Origin: Acinetobacter pullicarnis
GTDB lineage: Bacteria; Pseudomonadota; Gammaproteobacteria; Pseudomonadales; Moraxellaceae
Direction of reading: 5' to 3'
DNA length: 64,000 bases
NCBI RefSeq assembly: GCF_006352475.1
Contig: NZ_VCMZ01000001.1
Coordinates: 2,914,001-2,978,000 of the forward strand
A program made the translations under genes and the position numbers. The notes below the pieces were generated by a model. The model was not told the origin of the DNA. It saw only the letters and a list, made by a program, of their open reading frames with translations, and did no database searches. Each line of letters begins with the position of its first letter. The stretch's first letter is position 1. Below, piece by piece: positions 50,615 to 60,571 of the stretch.

Positions 50615-51355
50615 TTAAGCCATAAATGCAAAGCTCGCCATGCGGCCCGCTTGGGGATCACGGCGATAGGAATAATAACGATCACTTTGACGATAACTGC
50701 ATTGATCCCCACCCAATACAACTTTCACGCCATACAACCCTAAGATATAGCGTGCAATCGCATAGAGATCTGCCTGATATTTCCCAAACTGTTTGCCCGA
50801 TTCAAATGCCGATTCCAAGGGGGGATATTTTTCACAAAATACCTGTTTAACTTCTGTACCCACCTCAAAACACGGTTGACTAATTGCAGCACCAAGCCAA
50901 GCCCAAGTCGGCTGTGACTGCATCTGCTCAATGGTATTTTCAATAATACCATTGGCTAAGCCACGCCATCCCGCATGCAGATTGGCAACTTCAGTGCCGT
51001 TGGCATTGCCCAACACCACAGGTAAACAATCTGCGGTCATCATCATCAAGGCATGACCGGCAAGTTGTGTTACCAAGCCATCGCCTTCACGTTCATTAAA
51101 AGACTGTTGATGATTGACCGTATGGCAAAGCGTGCTATGGGTTTGTCTCATCCATGTGATTTTATTAACCCCATAAGCCGACAGTTGATCGAGCAACATC
51201 ATACGATGCTGTTGCACACGAGCCGTTTGATCATTGACATGCAGTGCTAAATTAAATCCAGCCAATGCGCTAGAAGTTGATGCTAAGGCACGCGGATGTT
51301 GTATTTGGGTTTGTCCAACATAGACTCCCTGTGGCAAACCGGATATAAATTGCAT
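50615..51355 (-). CDS. pgeF: PgeF/YfiH, purine nucleoside phosphorylase-like peptidoglycan editing factor
   Basis: Member of the YfiH family (formerly called polyphenol oxidase/laccase domain), with a Cys/His zinc site. The 246 residues show TWMRQTHSTLCHTV, MMTADCLPVVLGN with the conserved Cys, and EVANLHAGWRGLANGII. E. coli PgeF corrects a wrong amino acid in peptidoglycan precursors; adenosine phosphorylase activity is reported for relatives. The ATG at 51355 is preceded by GAGGA 7 bases upstream, so upstream starts are rejected. It follows rluD in the order rluD-pgeF, as in E. coli. Confidence 0.92.
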   Translation of the reverse strand: MQFISGLPQGVYVGQTQIQHPRALASTSSALAGFNLALHVNDQTARVQQHRMMLLDQLSAYGVNKITWMRQTHSTLCHTVNHQQSFNEREGDGLVTQLAGHALMMMTADCLPVVLGNANGTEVANLHAGWRGLANGIIENTIEQMQSQPTWAWLGAAISQPCFEVGTEVKQVFCEKYPPLESAFESGKQFGKYQADLYAIARYILGLYGVKVVLGGDQCSYRQSDRYYSYRRDPQAGRMASFAFMA

Positions 51356-51411
51356 CTTCTGTTCCTCACGCATCATCTTGCTTGACTTACTTTAAATCAG
51401 ACTGAACTGGA

Positions 51412-52473
51412 TTAATAGGCAGCATTCTCTGTACGCAATACCTCAACCAAGTTTTTGAAGTCATCCGACCACGGTGCTTCAAACATCATTTCTTCACCAC
51501 TGCGTGGGTGAATGAGCCCCAATTTAAAGGCATGTAAGGCTTGACGTTTAAAGCCACGAATCGTGGTTTGTAAAAGCTCTGATGCACCAGCAGGCATGCG
51601 CACACGGCTTACATAAACGGGATCACCCAAAAGTGGAAAGCCGATATAGTTAAAATGCACCCGAATCTGGTGAGTACGTCCAGTCTCTAGCTGCGCTTGA
51701 ATACGCGTAAAGTGCAAAAAGCGTTCTTTAACATTGTAATGGGTAATCGCATCACGCCCGCCTGGCAGTACTGCCATTTTAATGCGATCAACAGGATGGC
51801 GTTTAATCGGTTCATCAATGGTGCCACCAGCAATGACTTGTCCATAAACCACCAAGTCATAAAGGCGATAAACGGTTTTTTTAGCCAATTGTTTACTTAA
51901 AGAAAATTGTGCTTCTAAATTCTTGGCGACCACCAATAGACCACTGGTGTCTTTGTCGATTCGATGTACCAAGCCTGCACGTGCCAATTCGGCAGATTTT
52001 GGATAATGAAACAAAATCGCATTAATAAGCGTGCCATTGGGATTACCAGCACCTGGATGAACCACCATACCAACGGCTTTGTTGATCACCATAATGTCAT
52101 CATCTTCATAGACAATGTCTAAGGGAATATCTTCAGCAACTGCACCGATTTGTACTTCGAGCTCAACCTCTAAGGTCAATAACTCATTGCCTTCACAGCG
52201 ATATTTGGGCTTAACTGTTGCTCCATTGACCAACAAATGACCGTCTTTCATCCATTGTTTTAGTTTTTCGCGAGAATATTCCTTCCACACCATCGCAGCG
52301 ACTTGGTCGATACGTTGTCCGAGGTAAGATTCATCCAATTGAAATTTCAACGATAAACGGGTTGCAGTTGCTGCAGAATTATGGTTATCTGCTTCCTCAG
52401 AATCTTCGAGTAAATTGAAATCGGTTTCTGAGAAGATAGAATTAGAAGATTGTGTTGAAGTCATTTTGCGCAT
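51412..52473 (-). CDS. rluD: RluD, 23S rRNA pseudouridine synthase
   Basis: Makes pseudouridines 1911, 1915 and 1917 of helix 69; pseudouridine 1915 is then methylated by RlmH, which is also in this window. The 353-residue protein has an S4 RNA-binding domain (QRIDQVAAMVWKEYSREKLK near 53-72), VGMVVHPGAGN, the catalytic Asp in LVHRIDKDTSGLLV, and ETGRTHQIRVHFNYIGFPLL. The N-terminal 40 residues are a low-complexity extension. ATGs at 52473 and 52464 are both feasible. It diverges from bamD. Confidence 0.96.
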   Translation of the reverse strand: MRKMTSTQSSNSIFSETDFNLLEDSEEADNHNSAATATRLSLKFQLDESYLGQRIDQVAAMVWKEYSREKLKQWMKDGHLLVNGATVKPKYRCEGNELLTLEVELEVQIGAVAEDIPLDIVYEDDDIMVINKAVGMVVHPGAGNPNGTLINAILFHYPKSAELARAGLVHRIDKDTSGLLVVAKNLEAQFSLSKQLAKKTVYRLYDLVVYGQVIAGGTIDEPIKRHPVDRIKMAVLPGGRDAITHYNVKERFLHFTRIQAQLETGRTHQIRVHFNYIGFPLLGDPVYVSRVRMPAGASELLQTTIRGFKRQALHAFKLGLIHPRSGEEMMFEAPWSDDFKNLVEVLRTENAAY

Positions 52474-52536
52474 CGGGATAAAAGTGGTTTAATAGCGCAA
52501 TTGTAGCCTATTGCCCAGATCAACAGAGGATTTTTT

Positions 52537-53511
52537 ATGTCGCTACCACGTTATAAAATTACAATGCTAGCTGTAACAATCGGCTTAGCAACAACATTAG
52601 TGGGCTGTAGCAGTAATCCAAAGAAAAAAGATGTGGTTGATACTGGTCCGAAATCCAGCGAACAAATTTATTATGATAAAGCGCTCAAGTCACTTGATCG
52701 TGGTCAATATAGCGAAGCTGCCAAGTCTCTAGAAGCCATTGACACCTATTATCCGACGGGACAATATGCGCAGCAAGCACAACTCGATTTGATTTATAGC
52801 AAGTTTAAGCAAAAAGATTATGAGGGAACCATCGCCCTCGCAGAACGTTTTATTCGTATGAATCCGCAGCATCCAAATGCAGATTATGCCTATTATGTTC
52901 GTGGTGTCGCCAATATGGAGCTGAATTACGACAGTATTTTACGCTACACCTCTTTGCAACAAGCGCATCGTGATGTGAGCTACTTAAAAATTTCTTATCA
53001 AAATTTTGTTGATTTTGTACGTCGTTACCCAAGTAGCCAATATGCAGTAGATGCAGCGCAACGTATGAAGTATATCGGCCAAGAATTGGCTGAAAGTGAA
53101 ATGAATGCCGCACGTTTTAATCTCAAACGTAAAGCATGGCTTGCTGCAATCGAACGCTCACAGTGGGTGGTTGAACATTATCCACAAAGCCCACAAGTTC
53201 CAGAAGCATTGGCAACGATTGCTTATGCTTATAATAAACTGGGTGACCAAGCCTCAGCACAACAGTATAAAGAAGTGATTCGTTTAAATTATCCAAATTT
53301 AATCAAATCAAATGGTGATGTGAATTTACGTGCCGCACGTAAAGATGGCAGTTGGGTCAACCGTGCCACACTTGGTATTTTTGGTCGTGAAGCCAGCAGT
53401 GAATCAGATAAAAATACGGTAAAAGAAAGTACATCAGCACCAGAACGCAGCTGGACCAATCGTTTAAGCCTAGGTCTTTTTGATAAGCCAACGGCCGAAA
53501 GCGAACAGTAA
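52537..53511 (+). CDS. bamD: BamD, BAM-complex lipoprotein, with C-terminal extension
   Basis: Essential outer-membrane lipoprotein of the beta-barrel assembly machine. A signal peptide ends in the lipobox LVGC (Cys24), followed by TPR repeats (YYDKALKSLDRGQYSEAAKS; FKQKDYEGTIALAERFIRMN; PSSQYAVDAAQRMKYIGQEL; WVVEHYPQSPQVPEALATIA). The 324 residues exceed the 245 of E. coli BamD; the extra tail of about 65 residues holds the same motif twice, SWVNRATLGIF near 272-282 and SWTNRLSLGLF near 305-315. The gene stands alone opposite rluD, a conserved pairing. Function is secure; the tail's role is unknown. Confidence 0.96.
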   Translation: MSLPRYKITMLAVTIGLATTLVGCSSNPKKKDVVDTGPKSSEQIYYDKALKSLDRGQYSEAAKSLEAIDTYYPTGQYAQQAQLDLIYSKFKQKDYEGTIALAERFIRMNPQHPNADYAYYVRGVANMELNYDSILRYTSLQQAHRDVSYLKISYQNFVDFVRRYPSSQYAVDAAQRMKYIGQELAESEMNAARFNLKRKAWLAAIERSQWVVEHYPQSPQVPEALATIAYAYNKLGDQASAQQYKEVIRLNYPNLIKSNGDVNLRAARKDGSWVNRATLGIFGREASSESDKNTVKESTSAPERSWTNRLSLGLFDKPTAESEQ

Positions 53512-53528
53512 TCCGCATAAGTGCAGTG

Positions 53529-53557
53529 AAAAGACGAGTTTTAACTCGTCTTTTTTT
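53529..53557 (+). terminator. Terminator of bamD
   Basis: AAGACGAGT-TTTA-ACTCGTCTT followed by seven T, 18 bases after the stop. Confidence 0.92.
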
Positions 53558-53662
53558 ATGTTGAGTAATTTATCTTAAAGACGAAACTCAAACACTGGGT
53601 TAAACTGAGCTTCTGCTTTTCGGTTGCATCTAACATTCACTCTTGAGTCTGGCTTTTAAATT

Positions 53663-55591
53663 ATGGCAATTCCACAACATACCATTGATCAAATTCTGGA
53701 TCGCACAGATATTGTTGATTTAATTGGCCAACATGTGAAATTGAAAAAAACGGGACGGACCTATTCTGGTTGCTGCCCGTTCCATCAAGAAAAATCGCCT
53801 TCGTTTCACGTTTATCGTGACAAGCAGTATTATCATTGCTTTGGTTGTCAGGCCAACGGCAACGCTATTCGTTTCTTAATGGATATTGAGCAACGCAATT
53901 TCGTTGAGGTGATGAAGCAACTATCAAGTCAAACCGGCATTGAACTGCCCAAAGACCAACAAGATTCGAAACGTCTGGTCTATAAAAAAGAAACACCCAA
54001 AAAAATAGCACCACAAGCAACGGCTACACCACAAACCAAAGCAGCACCAAGCAGCACCCCTACAAATACTCCGCCCAGTCATGGTCTTAGCTTTGCTTAT
54101 GATCCTTTTGAACAGTATCAAACCGCACCAGACTTTGATGAACAAGGTTTTGATGTGCATGGCTTTGATACAGGCTTTGTCAATGAAGCCGTGGTACAAG
54201 AAGGCAATCTCTATGATTTATTAGAGAATGTCGCGCAATACTATCAACAACAGTTGCCACACAGCCAAGTTGCACAGCAATATTTTAGACAACGTGGTCT
54301 CAGCAATGAAACCTTAGCCTACTGGCGCTTAGGCTATGCACCTGAAGATTGGCAACATCTCGAAAAAGTATTCCCACAAGACATTGCTGGACTCAAATTA
54401 TTGGGGCTGATTCGTACCAGTGACAGCGGCCGTGATTTTGACTTATTACGTGAACGGGTGATTTTCCCCATCCGTGATCACAAAGGCCGAGTCGTGGGCT
54501 TTGGCGGTCGTGCCCTCAATGATGAAATCAAGCCGAAATATATCAACTCGCCAGACTCCGAAGTCTTCCATAAAAACCAATTGCTTTACGGCCTCTATGA
54601 GGGCCGCAAACACAAGGCAAAAGACTGGCTGATGGTTGAAGGTTATATGGATGTGATTGCCCTACAGCAAAATGGTATTTCGGGTGCTGTTGCGACGCTC
54701 GGAACAGCCAGTAATGCCGACCACTTAACCACACTATTTAAACAAAATAATCAGCTCACGATTGCCTTTGATGGTGATGCAGCAGGGCAAAAAGCAGCTA
54801 AGCGCACCCTCGATATTGCACTGCCCCTGCTCAATGATGGTCGTGAGCTCAAATTCTTTGTTCTTCCTAAAGAACATGATCCAGACTCCCTCATTCGTAA
54901 AGAAGGCTTAGAAACCTTCCATCGGCTTTGGCAACAGTCCCCACTGCTCTCTGATTTTGTCTTTGCACTGCTGAGTCAAAACTATGATGTTAGTTCACCA
55001 GAAGGTAAAAGTCAGGTGATGGCTGAGCTGAATCAGCTGACGGAGTTATTGCCAAAACATGGCTCTTATCGTTATTTGTTAAAACAGTTTTTTAGAGAAA
55101 AACTCGGCATTAACAAGAAATGGCAACCTAAAATCAGTCTTGATGCCTCCTTGTCTTTTAATATCCGCACCAAAGACGAAGATTTTGCGGTCGCAATTCT
55201 GATGCATCACCCCTTCTTATATATTCACTTTGAAGTATTGCGTGCCTTTATTCATCCCGATGAATTGCTGGCGCGAGTCTTGGCGCGATTTGATCGTGTC
55301 TTTGATGAACTACCCGATGATCAAGAACTTGCAACCTATTACATATTAGGTGCGTGCAGTCCCTATCATTATGAATTGGTTGAAATCATGCAACGTACCA
55401 ATATTCAAGCACTCACCCAAGCACCTGAAATGGCAGATAAACTTGCCTCAGAATATTCATTATCATTACAAGAAAAGTATGTGCGGATGAAACTAAAAGC
55501 ACCGGGTTCTTTAAGCGAATCACGCAATTTAAGACAACATTTGAATGAATTAACCAAACGAATTAGCTTAAAACTGGTCCAAAGCGAATAA
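53663..55591 (+). CDS. dnaG: DNA primase
   Basis: Makes RNA primers for replication. The 642-residue protein has the N-terminal zinc ribbon (CCPFHQEKSPSFHVYRDKQY with HCFGCQANG), a Thr/Pro/Ala-rich linker at about 110-145 that is longer than in E. coli, a TOPRIM core (WLMVEGYMDVIAL and AFDGDAAGQKAAKRTLD), and the C-terminal DnaB-interaction helices. Length is above that of E. coli DnaG (581) because of the linker. It is not in the usual rpsU-dnaG-rpoD operon but follows bamD. Confidence 0.97.
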   Translation: MAIPQHTIDQILDRTDIVDLIGQHVKLKKTGRTYSGCCPFHQEKSPSFHVYRDKQYYHCFGCQANGNAIRFLMDIEQRNFVEVMKQLSSQTGIELPKDQQDSKRLVYKKETPKKIAPQATATPQTKAAPSSTPTNTPPSHGLSFAYDPFEQYQTAPDFDEQGFDVHGFDTGFVNEAVVQEGNLYDLLENVAQYYQQQLPHSQVAQQYFRQRGLSNETLAYWRLGYAPEDWQHLEKVFPQDIAGLKLLGLIRTSDSGRDFDLLRERVIFPIRDHKGRVVGFGGRALNDEIKPKYINSPDSEVFHKNQLLYGLYEGRKHKAKDWLMVEGYMDVIALQQNGISGAVATLGTASNADHLTTLFKQNNQLTIAFDGDAAGQKAAKRTLDIALPLLNDGRELKFFVLPKEHDPDSLIRKEGLETFHRLWQQSPLLSDFVFALLSQNYDVSSPEGKSQVMAELNQLTELLPKHGSYRYLLKQFFREKLGINKKWQPKISLDASLSFNIRTKDEDFAVAILMHHPFLYIHFEVLRAFIHPDELLARVLARFDRVFDELPDDQELATYYILGACSPYHYELVEIMQRTNIQALTQAPEMADKLASEYSLSLQEKYVRMKLKAPGSLSESRNLRQHLNELTKRISLKLVQSE

Positions 55592-55633
55592 GTAAAAAAT
55601 GCTCAGCTTACATTTAGCTGCAAAATTTTAGTT

Positions 55634-56923
55634 TTAACCTGGACGACGGGGCTTACGTTGCTTTTGAAAGATCTCAGCCAACTGCGTTTGCATCCATTCA
55701 ATTTGAGATGGATCTTCGTCTTTGGCCGCTTCACGTAATAGAATCGAGGTTGGATGTAATAGTTTTTGAGTTAAGCGATGGCTAAATTCTTGTAAGACTT
55801 GCTCAACGTTTTCATTTGCTTGAATACGTGCCAATGCATGTGCTAACTCAGTCTGGGCAGATTGCTCACCCTGCTCACGATAGGCAGCAATAACCCCACC
55901 TGCATCATTAATTTTCTGACGGGTCACCAATTGGGTTACCAATTGATTCACCATCACTTCTGCTTCCACAGCGGCTTGACGACGTTGTGCTAAATTTTCT
56001 TCAATCACACTCTGTAAATCATCGACCCCGTACAAATAGACCCCATCTAAACTTTCAACTTTGGAGTCAATATCACGTGGTACAGCCAAATCAACCAATA
56101 ACATTTGCTGATAACGTCTTCGTTTTAATGCGGTTTTAACATCTGTAAATGAAATCACTTGATGCAGACTGCCTGTACAGCTAGAAATAACATCTGCGCG
56201 ATGCAAATGCTGCGCCAATTCATCGAAGGGGACGATTTCCACGTCAACACGATGTGCAATTTCTTGTGCTAACTTTTCTGCACGTTCTCGCCCACGGTTG
56301 CAAATCAAAACTTTGGCCACACCCATTTCGGCCAAATGCTTGGCAACAAGGTTGTTCATTTCACCTGCAGCCACCACCATCACGGTCAATGTTTCTGGCT
56401 TACTAAACACTTGCAAAGACAATTGTGCAACGGCATAGCCCATCGAAACCGCATGACTTCCCACGGCCGTTTCAGAACGCACGCGCTTCGCTGCATAAAA
56501 TGCATATTCAAAAATTTGATTGAGATTTTGTGAAACCAGTTCAGCCTCTTTAGATAAAGACAATGCTGTCTTAACCTGCCCCATGATTTGCGGTTCACCG
56601 AGCATTAGCGAATCTAAACCACTGGCAACTCGCATTAAGTGGGAAACTGCATCGGTATTTTCATAGCGATATACATGGTTTGACAAATGTTTTACATCAA
56701 TGTTATTTGTTTGAGCGAGCCAATCTAATACCATATCCGCACTTTCAGCCATAGCGTAGACTTCTGTGCGATTACAGGTAGAGACCACGACCATGTCATG
56801 CAGGTCTGGATGGCTGTTTTGCGCGATCAGCAAATCCTTTAACCGCTCAGGGTTAAATGCTATGCGTTCACGCAGCTCAACAGAGGCTGTTTGATGGTTG
56901 ACCCCCAATGCAAAGAAAGACAT
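55634..56923 (-). CDS. hemA: Glutamyl-tRNA reductase
   Basis: First step of tetrapyrrole synthesis, reducing glutamyl-tRNA to glutamate semialdehyde. The 429 residues have the catalytic Cys50 in [45 protein letters not shown], the NADPH-binding fold ([19 protein letters not shown]) and a C-terminal helical dimerisation domain. Transcribed divergently from the TPR-lolB-ispE cluster, as in Pseudomonas. No terminator stronger than a T-run is apparent after it. Confidence 0.97.
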   Translation of the reverse strand: MSFFALGVNHQTASVELRERIAFNPERLKDLLIAQNSHPDLHDMVVVSTCNRTEVYAMAESADMVLDWLAQTNNIDVKHLSNHVYRYENTDAVSHLMRVASGLDSLMLGEPQIMGQVKTALSLSKEAELVSQNLNQIFEYAFYAAKRVRSETAVGSHAVSMGYAVAQLSLQVFSKPETLTVMVVAAGEMNNLVAKHLAEMGVAKVLICNRGRERAEKLAQEIAHRVDVEIVPFDELAQHLHRADVISSCTGSLHQVISFTDVKTALKRRRYQQMLLVDLAVPRDIDSKVESLDGVYLYGVDDLQSVIEENLAQRRQAAVEAEVMVNQLVTQLVTRQKINDAGGVIAAYREQGEQSAQTELAHALARIQANENVEQVLQEFSHRLTQKLLHPTSILLREAAKDEDPSQIEWMQTQLAEIFQKQRKPRRPG

Positions 56924-57032
56924 ATCAGATCATCATTTCGCTAAATTTGTGCTATTGTGCAACATTGGTGTCATAAGAAAGTATTACTTGGATCAAAAAA
57001 AATTGTGTAATATCAGCAGCCGAATTAACAGT

Positions 57033-58706
57033 ATGGCCATAAAGCACTATTCTAGCACATTCTTGCTGCTGGGTAGCATGGCTTCGACTGCACATCTTAG
57101 AGCATCTGAACCAACTTTACATAATGAATCACATAAAGAAGCCATTTTACAGAGTATGGTGGCTGAGTTTGCACTCGCAAATGGCGATACTGCAACGGCA
57201 TTACACAATTATACCGTCTTGGCCATTCGCAGCGATTCTACCGCAGTTAAACAGCATGCACTTAATATTGCAATCGAGCAAAATGATTTACAGGCCGCAC
57301 TAGACATTGCTAGACATTGGGTCTTACAAGAGCCCAAGGACGTTCCCGCTAAGTTTTATTTGGCTCATATTGCGCTCAAATCACATGAATATGAACTGGC
57401 AGCACAGACCTTAGACAGTATTTTAAATCTGGATAGTAATGCGGACTTAGAAAACATCTTGGCTGGGATTTCACCTGAAACAGCACAAGATCGTGACAGC
57501 TTACTCAAGACTTTAAATGCCAGTAAAGCCAAAGACAATCCCTCTATTCTAATTTTAATCGCAGGCTTACAAGCACAGAGCAACCAACTGGAACTAGCGC
57601 TTAAAAATGTGAATAAGGCCTTGAGAAAACGCCCCAAGGTAACGGGCTTTATTTTACTCAAAGCCAATTTACTCATGGCTTTGGGTGATGATGAAGAAAC
57701 CTTAAAGTGGTTTGAACGAAGCAGCAAAAAAAACAAAAACAACTTAGAAGTCCGCTTAGCTGAAGCACGCTATTTGATTAAGATCAATCAAGCTGAAGCC
57801 GCGCTTGATAAACTCGCACAAATTACCAATGTCTGGCCCAATGCAGATGAAGCTTTATTCATTGCTGGGCTTACTGCCATTGATTTAAAAAAATATGATC
57901 AAGCGGAACAATATTTGGTTGGCCTGCGCTATTCGAGTCAATATCAAAACGAGGCTTATTTTTATTTGGCAGTCAATGCCGAGCGCAAACAGCAAGAAGA
58001 AACGGCCAAGGCCTACTACCGTCTGGTCGATGGAAATTTATATACCGTTTCAAGACGTAATCTAATTTCAATTTATGATCGTCAGGGGAAGCTCAATGAT
58101 GTGCTGCGTTTTCTGACACAAGAACGGGTCAATTATCCACAGCACGCCAGTTTTCTCTATCAGGCACAGGCAGAAATTTTAAAAAGAATGGGGCATGACA
58201 AAGCCGCACTCCGCTTACTCGACGAAGCGGTAAAAAACTTACCCGATGATCCTGAATTGGTCTATTCCCAAGTGTTATTGCTTGACCCATTTCAAAATCG
58301 TGAACGTCTCGATAAAGCCCTGAAACAACTGTTGCAGCTTGAACCGAATAGTCCAACCTATCTAAACGCCTACGCCTATACACTTGCCTTACAGAATCGA
58401 CGTTTAGATGAAGCACGTCGTTATGCTGAACGCGCACTCGAATTTGCCCCCGAACAAGCCTCTATTTTAGATACACTCGGCTATATTACATTTTTACAAA
58501 ATGATTTTGATCGTGCTTCTCAGGCCTTAGGCCAAGCCTATGCACTCAGCCCAAGCGTGAATATTGGTGTACGTTATGCCAAATCGCTTTATATGCAAGG
58601 TGCACTGGAAAAATTCAATCAAGTTTTACAACAACTGCAACTCAACCATCCCAATGATCCGCAACTTAATCAACTGAATTCGTTGATATTGCCAGAAAAA
58701 CATTAA
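57033..58706 (+). CDS. Periplasmic TPR protein in the position of Pseudomonas LbcA
   Basis: 557-residue exported protein with many tetratricopeptide repeats. The N-terminus (MAIKHYSSTFLLLGSMASTA) is a signal peptide cut around HLRA, then TPR units run to the end (for instance ALHNYTVLAIRSDSTAVKQH, YLAVNAERKQQEETAKAYYR, ASILDTLGYITFLQNDFDRA). In Pseudomonas the gene between hemA and lolB encodes LbcA, an outer-membrane lipoprotein that activates the protease CtpA. The signal peptide here has no Cys, so this homologue is not a lipoprotein if the start is right. The ATG at 57033 is preferred to a frame overlapping hemA. Function inferred from place and form. Confidence 0.82.
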   Translation: MAIKHYSSTFLLLGSMASTAHLRASEPTLHNESHKEAILQSMVAEFALANGDTATALHNYTVLAIRSDSTAVKQHALNIAIEQNDLQAALDIARHWVLQEPKDVPAKFYLAHIALKSHEYELAAQTLDSILNLDSNADLENILAGISPETAQDRDSLLKTLNASKAKDNPSILILIAGLQAQSNQLELALKNVNKALRKRPKVTGFILLKANLLMALGDDEETLKWFERSSKKNKNNLEVRLAEARYLIKINQAEAALDKLAQITNVWPNADEALFIAGLTAIDLKKYDQAEQYLVGLRYSSQYQNEAYFYLAVNAERKQQEETAKAYYRLVDGNLYTVSRRNLISIYDRQGKLNDVLRFLTQERVNYPQHASFLYQAQAEILKRMGHDKAALRLLDEAVKNLPDDPELVYSQVLLLDPFQNRERLDKALKQLLQLEPNSPTYLNAYAYTLALQNRRLDEARRYAERALEFAPEQASILDTLGYITFLQNDFDRASQALGQAYALSPSVNIGVRYAKSLYMQGALEKFNQVLQQLQLNHPNDPQLNQLNSLILPEKH

Positions 58707-58722
58707 AAGAGTGAATTCACCT

Positions 58723-59316
58723 ATGTCTCGATTTCGTTCTCGCCTCTTGGTTACTGCATCTTTGGCCATGTTCAGCCTGAGTGGTTGTCAACTGATTTCG
58801 CAACAGCCGACCTTGCCTAGCAGCACAATTGATCCTGCCCAAGCGCTGCAGCAAAATCAATTTAGTTTACAGGGTAAAATTGGGGTCAAAACACCCGATC
58901 AATCAGGCAGTGCTTTTTATACTTGGATTCAAAATGGCCCGCAATTTAACATTCAGCTCAATGGCGCCTTAGGCGTAGGAAAAACCATTATTGAAGGGCA
59001 AGCGGGTCAGGTCACGCTAGACAATGCAAAAACTGGATTAATTACAGCTGCAACACCAGAAGAGCTGCTACAACAAGCCACTGGATGGGTTGCACCGATT
59101 ACCGCTTTGGTCGATTGGGTACAAGCCAGACCAGCAACAGCGCAGGCTGAAATACAAAAAGATGACGCTGATCGCATTGCGCACCTAAAAGAAGCGGGAT
59201 GGTCTGTAGATTTCAGCTATGTAGATCAGGCAACATTACCCAATAAATTGATTTTGACGCAGCAACTGGAAAATGAGCAGGAAAATCGCATTACCCTACT
59301 GATTCAAAACCGTTAA
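58723..59316 (+). CDS. lolB: LolB, outer-membrane lipoprotein receptor
   Basis: Accepts lipoproteins from LolA and inserts them in the outer membrane. A signal peptide ends in a lipobox at SLSGC; the rest of the 197-residue protein has the Lol fold, with FSLQGKIGVKTPDQSGSAFY at the start of the barrel and TGWVAPITALVDWVQARPA in the middle. Start is the ATG at 58723; a GTG at 58711 is less likely. It follows the TPR gene by 16 bases and precedes ispE, as in E. coli and Pseudomonas. Confidence 0.92.
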   Translation: MSRFRSRLLVTASLAMFSLSGCQLISQQPTLPSSTIDPAQALQQNQFSLQGKIGVKTPDQSGSAFYTWIQNGPQFNIQLNGALGVGKTIIEGQAGQVTLDNAKTGLITAATPEELLQQATGWVAPITALVDWVQARPATAQAEIQKDDADRIAHLKEAGWSVDFSYVDQATLPNKLILTQQLENEQENRITLLIQNR

Positions 59317-59366
59317 CAAATTGTTTTACATAAATTTTCAAATTACTCACGTGCTAAGTGCAGATT

Positions 59367-60203
59367 ATGATTCGTGTTCCTTCCCCAGCCAAATTGAATT
59401 TATTTTTACATATCACAGGGCGCCGTGATGATGGCTACCACAGCCTAGAAAGTATTTTTCAGCTGATTGACCTGTATGATTGGCTCACCTTTGATCTACG
59501 TCTTGATGATCAAATTGAAATCCAAGGCTTACAAACGGTCGCATTAACGCAAAATCTAATCTACAAAGCTACACAACTGCTCAAACCTTATGCGCAAGCG
59601 TACTGTGGCTTAACTATTTCGATTGAGAAAAACATTCCAATGGGCGCAGGCCTGGGGGGTGGCTCCTCCGATGCAGCAACCACACTCCTTGTACTGAATC
59701 AATTGTGGCAATGTCGCTTAAACTTAGAGCAACTTGCTGCGCTCGGTCTACAACTCGGCGCGGATGTGCCTGTGTTTGTCCATGGCCGAAATGCTTGGGC
59801 AGAAGGCATTGGTGAACGTCTTACTTTCATAGACTTAGATCAAAAACAATACATTATCTTAAAACCTGCCTGTTTTATCAGCACTCAATTGCTTTTTTCA
59901 CAAAAAACATTGACAAGAAACACGAAGACATCTACATTTTGCGCCTATCAGTTAAAGCCATCTGCCTACGGCAATAATTTTGAGCCAATCGCTCGAAAGT
60001 TATACCCAGAAGTAGATGAAGCAATGCAATATCTCAATCAATTTGGGCTTGCAAAGCTTACAGGTACAGGTGCTTGTGTTTTTATTGAGGTAAGTCCTGA
60101 AATGGATTGCAATGCAATTGTGAAAAACGCTCCATGTACAGCGTATATGGTTAAGAGTTTAGATCAATCACCATTAATCCAGTTCAAACTTGCAAGAACA
60201 TAG
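59367..60203 (+). CDS. ispE: 4-diphosphocytidyl-2-C-methyl-D-erythritol kinase
   Basis: GHMP-family kinase of the non-mevalonate isoprenoid pathway. The 278-residue protein shows PSPAKLNLFLHITGRRDDGYH, the ATP loop PMGAGLGGGSSDAATTL, LGADVPVFVHGRNAWAEGIGE and the C-terminal LTGTGACVFIEVS. The ATG at 59367 is chosen because IspE proteins start just before PSPAKLN. Its last two bases (the AG of TAG) are also the first two of tRNA-Gln copy 1, a real overlap, so mRNA and tRNA cannot both be intact from one transcript once RNase P cuts. Confidence 0.96.
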   Translation: MIRVPSPAKLNLFLHITGRRDDGYHSLESIFQLIDLYDWLTFDLRLDDQIEIQGLQTVALTQNLIYKATQLLKPYAQAYCGLTISIEKNIPMGAGLGGGSSDAATTLLVLNQLWQCRLNLEQLAALGLQLGADVPVFVHGRNAWAEGIGERLTFIDLDQKQYIILKPACFISTQLLFSQKTLTRNTKTSTFCAYQLKPSAYGNNFEPIARKLYPEVDEAMQYLNQFGLAKLTGTGACVFIEVSPEMDCNAIVKNAPCTAYMVKSLDQSPLIQFKLART

Positions 60204-60276
60204 GGGCGTCGCCAAGTGGTAAGGCACCGGGTTTTGATCTCGGCATCCGTTGGTTCGAATCCAGCCGCCCCTGCCA
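60202..60276 (+). tRNA. tRNA-Gln (UUG), copy 1
   Basis: 75-nt cloverleaf: acceptor stem AGGGGCG/CGCCCCT, anticodon stem CCGGG/CTCGG around loop TTTTGAT with anticodon UUG, T-loop GGTTCGAATCC, encoded CCA. Its first two bases overlap the ispE stop codon. All four copies are identical. Confidence 0.96.
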
Positions 60277-60331
60277 TTGTTCATTTCATCTGTAGATGTT
60301 TGTAATGCATATTTACTTGTTTAAAAGAAAT

Positions 60332-60406
60332 AGGGGCGTCGCCAAGTGGTAAGGCACCGGGTTTTGATCTCGGCATCCGTTGGTTCGAATCCAGCCGCCC
60401 CTGCCA
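60332..60406 (+). tRNA. tRNA-Gln (UUG), copy 2
   Basis: Same 75-nt sequence as copy 1; 55 bases separate them. No promoter is obvious in the spacer, so it is probably processed from a longer transcript. Confidence 0.96.
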
Positions 60407-60445
60407 TTACAACATCAGTAGTATCTCAAGCAAAAGTATATAAAT

Positions 60446-60520
60446 AGGGGCGTCGCCAAGTGGTAAGGCACCGGGTTTTGATCTCGGCATCCGTTGGTTC
60501 GAATCCAGCCGCCCCTGCCA
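60446..60520 (+). tRNA. tRNA-Gln (UUG), copy 3
   Basis: Same sequence as copies 1 and 2; the 39-base spacer before it is AT-rich. Confidence 0.96.
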
Positions 60521-60571
60521 TTTATATCAATTATAGACAGAACATATATTTTACTTTTCCTTGTCTAAACC

